From Planctomyces sp. SH-PL14 (GTDB taxonomy: Bacteria > Planctomycetota > Planctomycetia > Planctomycetales > Planctomycetaceae), in contig NZ_CP011270.1 in assembly GCF_001610835.1 (NCBI RefSeq), positions 6,900,001-6,964,000 of the forward strand: a stretch of DNA of 64,000 bases, read 5' to 3'. Below, piece by piece: positions 27,200 to 36,077 of this stretch. How positions within the stretch are numbered: the stretch's first letter is position 1; every line of letters starts with the position of its first letter. The notes under the pieces were generated by a model. That model saw only the letters and a program-made list of their open reading frames with translations. It ran no database searches and had not been told where the DNA came from. Position numbers and translations under genes: made by a program.

Positions 27200-28798
27200 T
27201 CAGGCGGCCCGTCTTTCCTGACGGAGCGGAATCGTCTGCCGCCCGCCGTTCGCCGCGGCGCTCTTGCCGGTGCTCGCGGCGGGAGCGGCTCCCAGCCACG
27301 CCTTGAGGACCTCGGCGACCGCTTCCGGGTTCTCCCGCGCCCGTTCCGAGAGCGTCGCCAGCCGTTTTGCGGCATTGAGCGAGAGCTCGGTCGTGGTCGG
27401 CTGCTTGATCTCGACGGGACGCATCCGCCGCAGGGCGAACATCCCGAGCGCCCCGACGACGAGAGCGACGATCCCCAGCGAGGCCGCCTTCAGCCAGTCC
27501 TTGAGCGAGTCCATCGAGGTGACGGGGATCGCGGCCTCCATCGGGACCGCGGCTGCCAGCTTCGCCAGGACGACTTCGATCTGGTCATTCCGGTCGGTGT
27601 CGAAACCGACCGCCTGCTTGATGAGCGCTTCCACGGCAGTCTTGTCGAGCCGTCCCGCCGGCGGTTTGGCCTGACCCTTGGCCGCGGGATCGGCGGCAGC
27701 CGCGTCCGGATCGGTAACATCGACGACGGCGGCCACGGTGATCCGGCGGATCCGTCCGGGGGCCTCGGCGGTCGTGTTCGTCGTCTCGGGGTTGAGGTAG
27801 TTCGTTTCGCTCTCCTCCCGCTTGCTCGACGTCGGACTTTCGGTGCGGCTGTTCGCTCCGCTTCCGACGTTGGAGCTCGTCCCGGCGACGCCGGTGGCCG
27901 ATCCCCGCGTGGAGCTGTTCTGCTCGGAAACGATCTTCTCCGTCGACTTCACTTTGCCCGACGGGTCGTAGGTCTTCTGCGTCGACGTCGTCTGCGTGAA
28001 GTCGACGTCCGCCGTGACCCGCACGACAGCCCGGCCGAGGCCGAGGACTTCGGCCAGCATCGTCTCGGCCTTCGCGGCGAGCCCGGTCTCGAGCCGCCGC
28101 CGGAATTCGAGCTGGCCGGCGACGTCCCCTTCGAGCCCTCCCTCGGAGGTGAGAAGACGCCCTTCGGTATCCATGACGCTGACGTCGCCGGGGACCAGCC
28201 CCTCGACGCTGTGGGAGATCAGGCTCACGACCGCCGCGGTATCACGGCTGGAGAAGAACGCTCCCGGGCGAAGCTCGATGACGACGCTGGCGGTCGTCCG
28301 TTCCGCGTCGCGGATGAAGGGGCTCGCTTCCGGCTTGCTGATGTGGACCGTCGCGGCCTTGACCGCCTTGAGCTGGCCGATCGAGCGGGCGAGCCGCGTC
28401 TCCTGCTGCCGGAGGAGCCGGACGTGCGTCAGCGACGGGTCGCTCCAGATGTCGTTCGTTGGGTCGTCCTTGGCGGACTGCCCCGCCGCCCCGAGATGGT
28501 CCTTGCTGGCGAGGCGGGCCCGGTTCAGGTCCGCCTTCGTGACGAGAATCGCGGAGCCGGAGAAGTTCAGCTTGTAGGAGATCCGCTCCGCTTCCAGCGT
28601 GCTGACGATCTCGGCGGCGTCCGCCGGGGTGAGCCCGCTGGCGAGCTGGACGTATTCGGGCTGCAGCGACCAGTAGCCGACCGCCCCGACGAGGAGCAGA
28701 CAGCCCAGGACGCCGCCGGCGACCATGACCTGCTGCGCGCGGGACCAGCGGCCCCACAGGCCGGTGAGCTGCGTCATCAGGTTCTGAACAAAATCCAC
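27200..28798 (-). CDS. fliF: Flagellar MS-ring protein FliF
   Basis: From a GTG at 28798 (GGGAG about 6 nt upstream) the product is 532 residues. FliF forms the MS-ring around the export gate. The first membrane helix is at about 24-45 (MVAGGVLGCLLLVGAVGYW). Ring-building segments follow, such as LQPEYVQLASGLTPADAAEI and QQETRLARSIGQLKAVKAATVHIS. The periplasmic region contains a low-complexity Ser/Asn/Gly stretch (GSATGVAGTSSNVGSGANS). A second helix near 435-455 (LGIVALVVGALGMFAL) precedes the FliG-binding tail. An upstream ATG at 28834 would add 12 residues and has no ribosome-binding site. Confidence 0.95.
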   Translation of the reverse strand: MDFVQNLMTQLTGLWGRWSRAQQVMVAGGVLGCLLLVGAVGYWSLQPEYVQLASGLTPADAAEIVSTLEAERISYKLNFSGSAILVTKADLNRARLASKDHLGAAGQSAKDDPTNDIWSDPSLTHVRLLRQQETRLARSIGQLKAVKAATVHISKPEASPFIRDAERTTASVVIELRPGAFFSSRDTAAVVSLISHSVEGLVPGDVSVMDTEGRLLTSEGGLEGDVAGQLEFRRRLETGLAAKAETMLAEVLGLGRAVVRVTADVDFTQTTSTQKTYDPSGKVKSTEKIVSEQNSSTRGSATGVAGTSSNVGSGANSRTESPTSSKREESETNYLNPETTNTTAEAPGRIRRITVAAVVDVTDPDAAAADPAAKGQAKPPAGRLDKTAVEALIKQAVGFDTDRNDQIEVVLAKLAAAVPMEAAIPVTSMDSLKDWLKAASLGIVALVVGALGMFALRRMRPVEIKQPTTTELSLNAAKRLATLSERARENPEAVAEVLKAWLGAAPAASTGKSAAANGGRQTIPLRQERRAA

Positions 28799-28859
28799 GG
28801 TCGACTCCCTGTTCGGATGCGGGGGGCCGGGCATCTGGAATCAGACGCCGGCCGAAGGG

Positions 28860-29159
28860 CTACACCTGCATCCGCATGATCTCCTGGTAGGAGGCGATCA
28901 CCTTGTCGCGAACCTCCATCAGCAGCCGGAACGTCAGATCCGATTTGGCGACGTTCAGGACCACTCCCTGCAGGCTGTCGGCCTGTCCGGAGGCGAGTTC
29001 CTGGATCGACTGCTGGGCGCCGACCTGCTGGGTGTTGACGTCGTTGAGCAGATTCTTGACGAGGTCCGAAAACGGCATCTCCGGCGTTCCGACGGAGCCG
29101 GTGGTCGGCGGCGTCGAAAGGCCGGGAAGGGAATTCGGTCCTACGGGGGAAAGGGCCAC
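28860..29159 (-). CDS. fliE: Flagellar rod/MS-ring junction protein FliE
   Basis: The product is 99 residues from a GTG, which fits the family length. FliE links the MS-ring and export gate to the rod. Features are FSDLVKNLLNDVNTQQVGAQQ, LASGQADSLQGVVLNVAKSDL and the conserved C-terminus VRDKVIASYQEIMRMQV. The GTG start has no clear ribosome-binding site, and an ATG 27 codons later would be too short. It lies between flgC (51 bp) and fliF (61 bp). Confidence 0.94.
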   Translation of the reverse strand: MALSPVGPNSLPGLSTPPTTGSVGTPEMPFSDLVKNLLNDVNTQQVGAQQSIQELASGQADSLQGVVLNVAKSDLTFRLLMEVRDKVIASYQEIMRMQV

Positions 29160-29210
29160 GACGGCACGTCAGGAGGCGAGAGGGCGGGGTGGGGCGGGGG
29201 GCCGAGGGCG

Positions 29211-29657
29211 CTATCCGATGTCCCGGAGGACGGAGAGCGTCGTTTCGGCCATCTGTTTGAAGGTTTGAAGGGACTTGAGGTTCGCTTCGTAGCTGCGGCT
29301 GGCGACCATCAGGTCGACCATCTCGTGCGGCAGTTTGACGTTGGGCAGGGAGACATAACCGCGGGCGTCGGCGTCCGGATGGGACGGGTCATAGACGGAA
29401 GGGAGCTCCGACTGGTCCTGGATCACGCCGACCACGTTGACCCCTTTGAGGCCGGTCAGTCCGTCGGCTCCGGAGCTCTCGGTCTCCGCCATCGCCTCGG
29501 AAAAGACGACCTGTTGCCGGCGGTACGGTCCTCCCTGCGGGGTACGGGTCGAGTGCATGTTGGCGATGTTGTTCGCCACCACCTCCATGCGGGTCCGCTC
29601 GGCCTTGAGGCCGGAGGCGCTGATATCCGCGGCGGACAGGATGCGACCGATCGACAT
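29211..29657 (-). CDS. flgC: Flagellar proximal rod protein FlgC
   Basis: The product is 148 residues, standard for FlgC. The N-terminal rod motif is DISASGLKAERTRMEVVANNIANMHSTRT given across residues 10-38, and the C-terminus has LPHEMVDLMVASRSYEANLKSLQ. The segment ANxxT is the usual rod/hook signature. AAGGAGAG precedes the ATG. flgB lies 123 bp upstream, a larger gap than elsewhere in the block. Confidence 0.97.
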   Translation of the reverse strand: MSIGRILSAADISASGLKAERTRMEVVANNIANMHSTRTPQGGPYRRQQVVFSEAMAETESSGADGLTGLKGVNVVGVIQDQSELPSVYDPSHPDADARGYVSLPNVKLPHEMVDLMVASRSYEANLKSLQTFKQMAETTLSVLRDIG

Positions 29658-29780
29658 GTCTCTCTCCTTCCGATGACTTCCAGCGATCGTGAACTCCAGG
29701 GCCAGACGATCCGTTCCAGCCGCCGCCCGACCTCAGCCGGCTCGTGACTGAAAACGTCTGACTGACGACGGAAAACTCCG

Positions 29781-30116
29781 CTAGGACATGGCCCGACGGA
29801 GCTGCGCCATCTGGCTGATCAGGAGCTGGGTACAGGTCTGATGGAGCATCTCGTTCTGGCTCAAGTGCCCGAGTTCGGTGTCCATGTCGACGTTGTTCCC
29901 GTCCGGCCGGGACGACAGTCCCTGCTCCTCGATGACCTGCGGCAGCGCTCCCGCCTGCTCCGCCTGCCGCTTCATCTCCTCCTCGAAGGAGATGTCGAGG
30001 CGTCGGTAACCGGGCGTGTTGACGTTCGCCAGGTTCTGGCTCAGGACGCGATGCCGGTGCTCGGCGGTCGCCATGAGCCGTTGGAGCAGGTCGAGTTGGG
30101 GATTGCCGTTGATCAT
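29781..30116 (-). CDS. flgB: Flagellar proximal rod protein FlgB
   Basis: The product is 111 residues. The rod signature VLSQNLANVNTPGYRRLDISFEE (positions 24-46) and the C-terminal HLSQNEMLHQTCTQLLISQMAQLRRA identify FlgB, which starts the proximal rod. It is the first gene of the twelve-gene minus-strand block ending at flhB. The ATG at 30116 gives the normal N-terminus; longer frames upstream have no rod features. The promoter of the block should lie just upstream. Confidence 0.94.
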   Translation of the reverse strand: MINGNPQLDLLQRLMATAEHRHRVLSQNLANVNTPGYRRLDISFEEEMKRQAEQAGALPQVIEEQGLSSRPDGNNVDMDTELGHLSQNEMLHQTCTQLLISQMAQLRRAMS

Positions 30117-30645
30117 GCTGTTGTTATCGGAATGACCGGCAAAGTTAGCCCAGTCCCCCGCGTTGGCGGCAAGGCGAAATGCAGGAATGCGGCTTCGCCC
30201 CGACGGGGACCGGACGATCGTGCCGAAGGTCAGCGGAAGGTTCTGCCGATCGTCGGAGCAAGTGGGAGACGCGGCATAACCATCCAATCCCCGTTCCGGG
30301 ACATCGCCCCCGCAGAAAATGCGAGGATCCGGGGGATCAGGGGTCAAGCGAAAGACGCGATCCAACGATGGAGAGAGTGCGGGGACGTACGGCTTCACTC
30401 GAAATCGCCATGCCGGGGGGAATTACGGGAAACCCGCATGGCGCGGTTCACCGGGAGTTCCTCCTGAGGGGCGGTCCGGGGAAGAAGTCGGGCAGAAACA
30501 ATGGCGGGGGACCGGTTGCGCGGACAGACCGGTCGTGGCCGCTCGCCTGGAGAGGAAGACGCTCCCGCAGGAGTCGATGAGGTTGGCGCGGCTCCGACCT
30601 GACTCCGGCACTTGTGCTCCCACTGCGAAAACAATCAACACCTTG
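30117..30645. other. Divergent intergenic region between flgB and the HDOD-GGDEF gene
   Basis: This 529-bp spacer must hold the promoter of the large flgB block and that of the HDOD-GGDEF gene. I see no convincing sigma-54 or sigma-28 site, no c-di-GMP riboswitch fold and no coding frame with family features. Confidence 0.5.
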
Positions 30646-32196
30646 ATGAAGACACAATCCAGAACCTTTCGCCTTCCGACCTTTCCGGCCGTCGCCGTCC
30701 GGTTGCTGGATGTGTTCTCGGATCCGGATGTTTCGATCCGGGATGTGGCCAAGGTTCTGGAGAGCGATCCGGCCCTGGCCGCCAAGATCCTGAAGGCGGC
30801 GAACTCGGCCACCTTCGGCTGCGGGCGGGGAATCGCGGACATCGGGCGGGCTCTCACGCTGCTCGGCAAGCGGACCGTGACCTCTCTGGCGCTCGGTTTC
30901 TCGCTCTCCGACGTGGCGACGAAGCGCGGGGATCAGAAGCAGCTGTTCCAGGACTACTGGCTCCAGGCGGTTGTCCGGGCGACGACGTGCGAGCATCTGG
31001 GGCGGCGTTACTCGCGGGGCAAGGAGGGCGAACTGTTCGCGGCCGGGCTCCTGTCGTCTCTCGGCTGGCTGGCACTCCTGCACTCCGAACCGGCCAAGTT
31101 CGACGAGATCCGGAAGAAGGCCGACGTTGAGGATCTGAACGCGCTGGAACTGGAACAGGAGGCATTCGGGACCGACTACATTCAGCTCACGTCGCAGCTC
31201 CTGGGGCAGTGGAATCTCCCCGCGGAGTTGATCTCGGCGGCGCGGGACCAGGCGGCCGAGCTGACCGTCCTGGAGGGGACCGACCCGAGCGAAATCACCA
31301 TCTTCGACAAGGCGGTGTCGGTTGCCGCCGCCATGGGGAGCTTTCTCTGCCAGGGGAAGCGGGCGATCTCCCTGATCCGCATCCATGAGCTGATGGGAAT
31401 GTTCTTTGGCGCCAGCCAGGACGATGTCGATCAACTGATCGCCCAGGTCCGGGAGCGTCTCAGTGCGAGTGCGGAGATGTTCCAGGCGGAGGCCGGCCAT
31501 CTTCCGTCGCCGTCGGAAATCCTTTCGCAGGCCATGGAGCAGCTCTCGGAGCTGGCGGCCTCGGCCCTGAGGGATGGAAACACACCGAACTCCCAGGACG
31601 TCCTGGAGGAGAACGGCCGGCTCCGCCGCCGTGTCGAGGAACTGACGCGCCGCAGCACGATCGATCCGCTCACCCACATCTTCAACCGCGGCTACCTGAC
31701 CGAGCGGCTGGCGGAGCAGGTCGCCGTCGCCCGGTTGCGGCAGCAGAAGGTTGGCCTGATCTTCATCGACGTCGACCACTTCAAGTCGGTGAACGACACG
31801 TACGGCCATGCGGCCGGTGACCGGGTTCTCGAGCGGGTCGCCCGGGCGATCGAGAGCGTGATCCGCACGAGCGATGTCCTCGGCCGCTATGGTGGGGAAG
31901 AGTTCATTGTCCTGACCGGATCCGGGGACATCACCGGGCTGGGGTGTGTTGGCGAGCGGATCCGGGCCCGGATTGCCGAGGAGGCGATCGAGTATGACGG
32001 CCGGCCGATCGTCGTGACGGCGAGTATTGGCGGAGCGCTGATGGGCCCGCCGATCGAAGGGGACGATACGCAGCAGCGGCTGATCGATTCCGCGGATGCC
32101 GCGATGTATATGGCCAAGCGGAACGGCCGGAATCAGGTGGTCCTGATGCACGAGAATGAGCAGGGCCAGCAGGAAACGGTCATGGCTCAGGACTGA
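30646..32196 (+). CDS. HDOD-GGDEF signalling protein, probable diguanylate cyclase
   Basis: The product is 516 residues. An N-terminal HDOD domain (about 5-250) shows LPTFPAVAVRLLDVFSDPDVS, LESDPALAAKILKAANSATFG and RALTLLGKRTVTSLALGFSL. A short coiled linker (about 310-340) leads to a GGDEF domain with DPLTHIFNRGYL, FIDVDHFKSVNDTYGH and the active-site variant GGEEF at 416-420. The inhibitory RxxD (RTSD) lies five residues before it, so c-di-GMP feedback is expected. It lies between two flagellar blocks, so a role in the motility/attachment switch is plausible but inferred. The start at 30646 fits the HDOD N-terminus. Repeat copy D follows. Confidence 0.94.
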   Translation: MKTQSRTFRLPTFPAVAVRLLDVFSDPDVSIRDVAKVLESDPALAAKILKAANSATFGCGRGIADIGRALTLLGKRTVTSLALGFSLSDVATKRGDQKQLFQDYWLQAVVRATTCEHLGRRYSRGKEGELFAAGLLSSLGWLALLHSEPAKFDEIRKKADVEDLNALELEQEAFGTDYIQLTSQLLGQWNLPAELISAARDQAAELTVLEGTDPSEITIFDKAVSVAAAMGSFLCQGKRAISLIRIHELMGMFFGASQDDVDQLIAQVRERLSASAEMFQAEAGHLPSPSEILSQAMEQLSELAASALRDGNTPNSQDVLEENGRLRRRVEELTRRSTIDPLTHIFNRGYLTERLAEQVAVARLRQQKVGLIFIDVDHFKSVNDTYGHAAGDRVLERVARAIESVIRTSDVLGRYGGEEFIVLTGSGDITGLGCVGERIRARIAEEAIEYDGRPIVVTASIGGALMGPPIEGDDTQQRLIDSADAAMYMAKRNGRNQVVLMHENEQGQQETVMAQD

Positions 32197-32204
32197 GGAG
32201 CCGC

Positions 32205-32530
32205 GTCCTTGCCGGCACAGTTCCCATAGCTCAAACCCAACGTGCGACGGCAGCCGGGGTCAAGGGGGTCTCACCCCCTTGCCGCCGGAGGCGCTTCCAC
32301 GAGGAACCGTGGTACACAACGGACGTCCCCTTTGTGGGACCCGCGTTGAGGATTCCCTCAAAATTCACCGCTGGTGATGCAATTCCCGTGGGTTGGTGAG
32401 GGGGCATCCGCCGCGCGGTCCGCGTCTGGACACTCACTCCTTCAGACATCTCTCGACGGCCAGGCCTCCGGCGGGCAAAGGGGCGTTGCCCCTCTGCACT
32501 CCCCACCAGGGGGGCCCCCTGGACCCCGGT
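32205..32530 (+). repeat. Interspersed structured element, copy D
   Basis: About 326 bp. The head (GTCCTTGCCGGCACAG) starts 9 nt after the HDOD-GGDEF stop; the tail (CCAGGGGGGCCCCCTGGACCCCGGT) ends 9 nt before the convergent lipoprotein stop. The element fills the whole convergent gap. Hairpins include CAAGGGGGTCTCACCCCCTTG and GCAAAGGGGC GTT GCCCCT. Confidence 0.92.
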
Positions 32531-32539
32531 TATCGCCCT

Positions 32540-33313
32540 CTACTCGATGGGCTGGAATGTCGCATCCGGTGCGACGGTCGTTGGCTGTTCCGGCAGCGGC
32601 GAGACGGCCGGAAGCTGAGGCGGCTCCCCCGAGAGCGCGTTCGAAGCATCGATCGTCATGCCGGCCGTCGCATCAACCGCCGCGGCGGATGAGAACGTGG
32701 CGTTCCCCAGAAAACCGGCCACATCGCGGGCCGCCCGCTCGCTGAGTCGCTGCGGACTGATCTCGTCCAGCGGATCATGCGGCAGAGCGACCGGCGGAAG
32801 CAGATACCGCAATAGCCCGGGGCGCGGAATCGGAGCAGGGGGCCCATCCGGTCCGTCCCACACTCCGTCATAGTCCAGGAGCGCGGCGTTGTCCGACGTC
32901 CGGACCAGGACCACCCTCAACCCGATCCGCATCGGCCGGACCGTCTTGAGCTGAGTCACCTCATACATTGCGACCAGCTCCGACGGGCAGGTTCGCTGGA
33001 TGTCGGTAACGAGCAGCCGCAGGTCGACCGCGGAGCCGGGAAAAGGACGCCGGCAGGTATCCGGCCACGGACCCGTGTAGTCCAGCACCTGAAAGCCTTC
33101 GGTCCGGCGGATCGCCGCCGTGAGCGCCTCGTGGAAGAAGCCGGTGGAGAACGGAGGCGAGTTCTGGTCGTTGAGCGGGACGAGCGCGAGCGTCGACTGC
33201 CGCGGCGGCGGCGGATTCCGCGGCGGCGGCTCGACAGTGACGAAGGCGTGATGCAGGCAGCCCGCCAGAAGGCAAAGCGGCAGCAGCCAGGCCGATCCGG
33301 CTCGTCGCGTCAT
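32540..33313 (-). CDS. Lipoprotein of the fliN-fliO block (unknown function)
   Basis: The product is 257 residues. A lipoprotein signal with lipobox LLAGC (Cys19) is clear, so it is probably tethered to a membrane. A Pro-rich stretch follows, then STLALVPLNDQNSPPFSTGFFHEALTAAIRR, a strand-helix start like the TolB-N/LpoB/FlgO type of accessory lipoproteins. That comparison is weak inference. The segment LRVVLVRTSDNAALLDYDGVW follows. The C-terminal 50 residues are low-complexity. Its start overlaps the stop of the preceding lipoprotein by ATGA, tying it to the fliN-fliO transcript. Family not recognised. Confidence 0.75.
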   Translation of the reverse strand: MTRRAGSAWLLPLCLLAGCLHHAFVTVEPPPRNPPPPRQSTLALVPLNDQNSPPFSTGFFHEALTAAIRRTEGFQVLDYTGPWPDTCRRPFPGSAVDLRLLVTDIQRTCPSELVAMYEVTQLKTVRPMRIGLRVVLVRTSDNAALLDYDGVWDGPDGPPAPIPRPGLLRYLLPPVALPHDPLDEISPQRLSERAARDVAGFLGNATFSSAAAVDATAGMTIDASNALSGEPPQLPAVSPLPEQPTTVAPDATFQPIE

Positions 33314-34263
33314 GGCTGGCTCCCCGCAGGAGGGGGGAACGAGGCCGGTTCCGGAGCCGGTGTCATGGCTCGCGGCGGCGTGAACGTTTCAGCGGGGGCC
33401 GGTGCCGACTGGGGGGCCGCTGCGGGGACCGGCACCGCGGCGGGAGCGGGCGCCATCGGGCGAGCGGCGGCTGGCTCCGGCTTCGGACTCGCCAGCTTCT
33501 GGATCATCTGGTCCATCAGGGAGAGGATGTCCTCGATCGCCTGATCCTGCCGCTGCTGCCGCTGCTGGAGGTCTTCGAGGACCTTCTTGAGCTGGAGGTT
33601 CTGCTGCTCCATCTGGGTCTGCTGACCCCGAATCGCATCCGTCAGCCCCGTGATCTGCTGCGCCTGATCGCCCAGCCGCTTCTCCAGCGCCGTGGTCGGC
33701 TCCGGCCGGGCCGCGCGGAGATGCTGAACGGGGTGGATCTCCGAGGGGAACGGTGAAGGGGCCTGGGAGAGATCCGTGGCAGCCTCCGGAACTGCGATCT
33801 CCGGAATGAAGACCGGCGGAGGGGCCGGGGCGTCGAGTCCAGGGAGCGAGGCGGCGTGGTTCGGTCCGTTCGGAGCGGGAGAGGGGACCGTCGGCGGAGC
33901 CCAATGGCTCGCCTGCAGCGTGCTGAGCGTGTCGGCCGGCGGGGCCAACGGGGGAACGGCAGACGGAGGGGTCGGCGAATTCTGGGAGACGCCGAAATGC
34001 AGGTGTTCCGCCACCACAGTCGAGCCGGCGGGCGACGAAGCGGAGAGTCCGTTGGAGGAAGGGACGGCGGCCGCGGAGCCGGTGGATGCCGCGGGGGAGG
34101 TGGCTCGGCTTGAAGGAGCAGCGGCCGGCACGGCGGACGGTGCCGATGAGCTCATCCACCGCGGGAGCGGCGCCGAGGCGCAGCCGCCGGCGAAGGCCGC
34201 TATCAGGGCGGCGCCCAGCCCGATCGAGCGTCGCGTTCGTGAGTCCATGCCGTCCGGTTTCAT
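33310..34263 (-). CDS. Pro/Ala-rich lipoprotein with coiled coil (unknown function)
   Basis: The product is 317 residues. The N-terminus has GLGAALIAAFAGGCASAP, a lipoprotein-type signal (Cys28). Residues about 30-190 are Pro/Ala/Ser low complexity. A coiled coil of about 60 residues follows (EKRLGDQAQQITGLTDAIRGQQ, then LEDLQQRQQRQDQAIEDIL), and a Pro/Ala tail ends the protein. The start overlaps the upstream small gene (ATGA), and the stop overlaps the downstream lipoprotein gene (ATGA). It could be a periplasm-spanning accessory protein of the flagellum, but this rests on context alone. Confidence 0.75.
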   Translation of the reverse strand: MKPDGMDSRTRRSIGLGAALIAAFAGGCASAPLPRWMSSSAPSAVPAAAPSSRATSPAASTGSAAAVPSSNGLSASSPAGSTVVAEHLHFGVSQNSPTPPSAVPPLAPPADTLSTLQASHWAPPTVPSPAPNGPNHAASLPGLDAPAPPPVFIPEIAVPEAATDLSQAPSPFPSEIHPVQHLRAARPEPTTALEKRLGDQAQQITGLTDAIRGQQTQMEQQNLQLKKVLEDLQQRQQRQDQAIEDILSLMDQMIQKLASPKPEPAAARPMAPAPAAVPVPAAAPQSAPAPAETFTPPRAMTPAPEPASFPPPAGSQP

Positions 34264-34463
34264 GAGGAGCTGCAGTCGAGGACGATCCGCTCGCCGCAGC
34301 GGCAGCGGATCTCGATCTCGCGGATCACGTCTCCGTCCCGCCGCACGGCGACGTCGAATTCGTGAGGATGGGCGCCGCGGCCGATCTGGACGGGGGCGGC
34401 TACCCGCACCGCCTCTCGCCGCAGGACTGCCTGCGTCTGCTGTTCCGCTGAAGCGTGAACCAT
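34260..34463 (-). CDS. Small protein with CxCG motif in the fliN-fliO block
   Basis: The product is 67 residues: MVHASAEQQTQAVLRREAV at the start and VIREIEIRCRCGERIVLDC near the end. The end resembles a short beta hairpin with CxC and a later Cys, perhaps a metal site. GGGGGAAAC precedes the ATG, and the stop overlaps the next gene (ATGA), which supports translation. Start and stop both fit an operon with fliO (56 bp upstream). No family recognised. Confidence 0.6.
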   Translation of the reverse strand: MVHASAEQQTQAVLRREAVRVAAPVQIGRGAHPHEFDVAVRRDGDVIREIEIRCRCGERIVLDCSSS

Positions 34464-34519
34464 GCTCGTTTCCCCCACTCCGCCGGGCCGGCCGGACCGA
34501 CCGACCCGCTGCGCTCCGG

Positions 34520-35296
34520 TCAGGACTGAAGTTGTTTGGGCCGGACTCGCTCCGGACGGTCTTTGCGTTCCGACTTCCTGTCCGCCAGCAGGAGTTCCTG
34601 GGCCTGAACCTCGGAGAACGTCAGCGGAGCTTTCGGCCCCAGCGGCACCAGCGAGTGAATCCCCTGCGGATCGACGCCGGCGACGATCAGTTGCCCGTCC
34701 ACTTCCACCAGGCACATCTCGCTCTTCCGCGACACCGGGAGGCGGCTGACGATCCGCATCCGCGCCGCCGGTTCGCCGGCGGACCGGGCGAGGCGCCTCT
34801 TCCGGAAGGCGAGGGCCGCCAGCAGGCCGGCCGCGAGAAACATCACGGCGAAGCCGATGCGGTCCAGGAACTCCGGGATCTCCGGCACGTTGGCCGCGAG
34901 GTCGCTCTCGGAGAGAGAGATCGACGCCTGTTCCGTTACCACCTCAATCGCACCGGCCCCGACGGCGTCCATGCCGTTCGAGCCGGAAGCGGGAGGGACA
35001 GGAACGGCGACGGGCCCCGCCGGAGCGGTCTCCGATGGCGAGCGACGCGGTTCCAGGGCCGGCCGCGAGCGTTTGGCTTCGACGACGTTCGCCCGCTGAC
35101 GCGGCTGGACAGTGGAAGAGGTGCGAGATGTCTGCGAGCCGGAAGCCAGCGAGCCGGAGGCCAGCGAGCCGGCGGTCCAGGCGGGGGCGGTCTCCGGGAA
35201 GACGGCGTCCGGCGTCGTCGAGCCCTCGGCTGCGTGCGCGGCCGCGGCGCTGATCAGCAGCGCGGCGGTGGCGACGGCAGTCACAAGGGGGGACAT
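34520..35296 (-). CDS. fliO: Flagellar biosynthesis protein FliO
   Basis: The product is 258 residues. Residues 1-22 form a signal-like segment ending AAAAHA. About 120 residues of Ser/Pro-rich periplasmic linker follow, then one membrane helix at about 147-164 (IGFAVMFLAAGLLAALAF). The short FliO cytoplasmic domain has MRIVSRLPVSRKSEMCLVEV and GQLIVAGVDPQGIHSLVPL. FliO helps assemble the FliP/Q/R gate. It follows fliN (38 bp). The long linker is larger than in enterobacteria. AAGGAA precedes the ATG. Confidence 0.9.
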   Translation of the reverse strand: MSPLVTAVATAALLISAAAAHAAEGSTTPDAVFPETAPAWTAGSLASGSLASGSQTSRTSSTVQPRQRANVVEAKRSRPALEPRRSPSETAPAGPVAVPVPPASGSNGMDAVGAGAIEVVTEQASISLSESDLAANVPEIPEFLDRIGFAVMFLAAGLLAALAFRKRRLARSAGEPAARMRIVSRLPVSRKSEMCLVEVDGQLIVAGVDPQGIHSLVPLGPKAPLTFSEVQAQELLLADRKSERKDRPERVRPKQLQS

Positions 35297-35334
35297 CGGC
35301 TGGTTCCTTCGCGAAAATTGTTCGATGAGGCGGG

Positions 35335-35682
35335 TCAGTGGCCGGGGCGGGGGGAGGACGTTTCGACCTGCGTGATGCGGACCGCATACCGGTCCTCGAC
35401 GACCACGACTTCGCCCCGCGCCAGGCGGACTCCCTGAGCCATCAGGTCGATCGGCTGCGTGACGTAGCGGTCGAGCTCCACGACCGCCCCTTCTCCCAAA
35501 CGAAGGAGTTCCCCGAGCGGGAGCGTAACCCGCCCCAGCTCGGCCGTGACGGTGACGCTCACGTCGAAGAACCGCTGGATCGGAAGCGACCCGGTCGACG
35601 CGGGCCCCGAGGCCAGCGGAGGGAAGTCCGGCGGGTGAACCGAGATGCCGGGTTCGGTATCGCTCACGACGGGGGTGGTCAT
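35335..35682 (-). CDS. fliN: Flagellar motor switch protein FliN
   Basis: The product is 115 residues. The SpoA/C-ring domain spans about 38-108: FFDVSVTVTAELGRVTLPLGELL, LGEGAVVELDRYVTQPIDLM, GEVVVVEDRYAVRITQV. FliN forms the bottom of the C-ring with FliM and docks the FliH-FliI complex. The N-terminal 35 residues are Pro-rich. It is the first gene of the second minus-strand flagellar block and is divergent from flgF. fliM is 11 kb away in block 4. Confidence 0.96.
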   Translation of the reverse strand: MTTPVVSDTEPGISVHPPDFPPLASGPASTGSLPIQRFFDVSVTVTAELGRVTLPLGELLRLGEGAVVELDRYVTQPIDLMAQGVRLARGEVVVVEDRYAVRITQVETSSPRPGH

Positions 35683-36077
35683 GGGGCGGACTGCGATCGG
35701 GAAAAGCGTGGTGCAACGACCGGAGACGAAGTCCGGTATCGCCTACATCGGTTGCGCGAGGGGAAGGACTGGAGGACTTTGCGGGTTAGGAAGACTTTTC
35801 CGGGGAAATCGGCCAGGCGGGCCGTCGTGAGGGGCCTCCCCGGGAGCGGAAGGTCCCCCTGGGGACGACGCATCCCGCTCGGGAGAAACTGTTTGCAGCT
35901 CAGGAGAGGCCCGGTCTCCGTCGGGCGACGGGCGGCGGAAGGGGCGAGCGGAACGGCCCTTCTCTCGGCATTCCCCGAAGAATCGTTACAGCCCGCAGAG
36001 TCCCTCCGGTCGATACCAGAAGAGACGGGACCGAGCCGGCATTGCGCCGGACGGTCTCGGAAGAGGGGAGGGTGGGG
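35683..36077. other. Divergent intergenic region between fliN and flgF
   Basis: This 395-bp spacer separates two divergent flagellar blocks and should contain both promoters. Several G+C-rich hairpins are visible (for example GTCCCCCTGGGGAC near 35860). I could not identify sigma-54 or sigma-28 promoters with confidence. No coding frame is convincing. Confidence 0.5.

Noticed and set aside
25160-28879. 1239-codon open frame on the plus strand opposite fliI to fliF
   Set aside because: It is antisense to clearly identified flagellar genes, is Arg/Gly/Asp-rich and has no family features. High G+C third positions keep such shadow frames open.
30120-30145. Sigma-28-like -10 (TCCGATAA) just upstream of flgB
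   Set aside because: The -35 match is poor at the proper spacing, and a start here would make flgB leaderless. Too weak to report as a promoter.
30117-30645. Possible c-di-GMP riboswitch before the HDOD-GGDEF gene
   Set aside because: I could not find the conserved GEMM core or its stems in this region.
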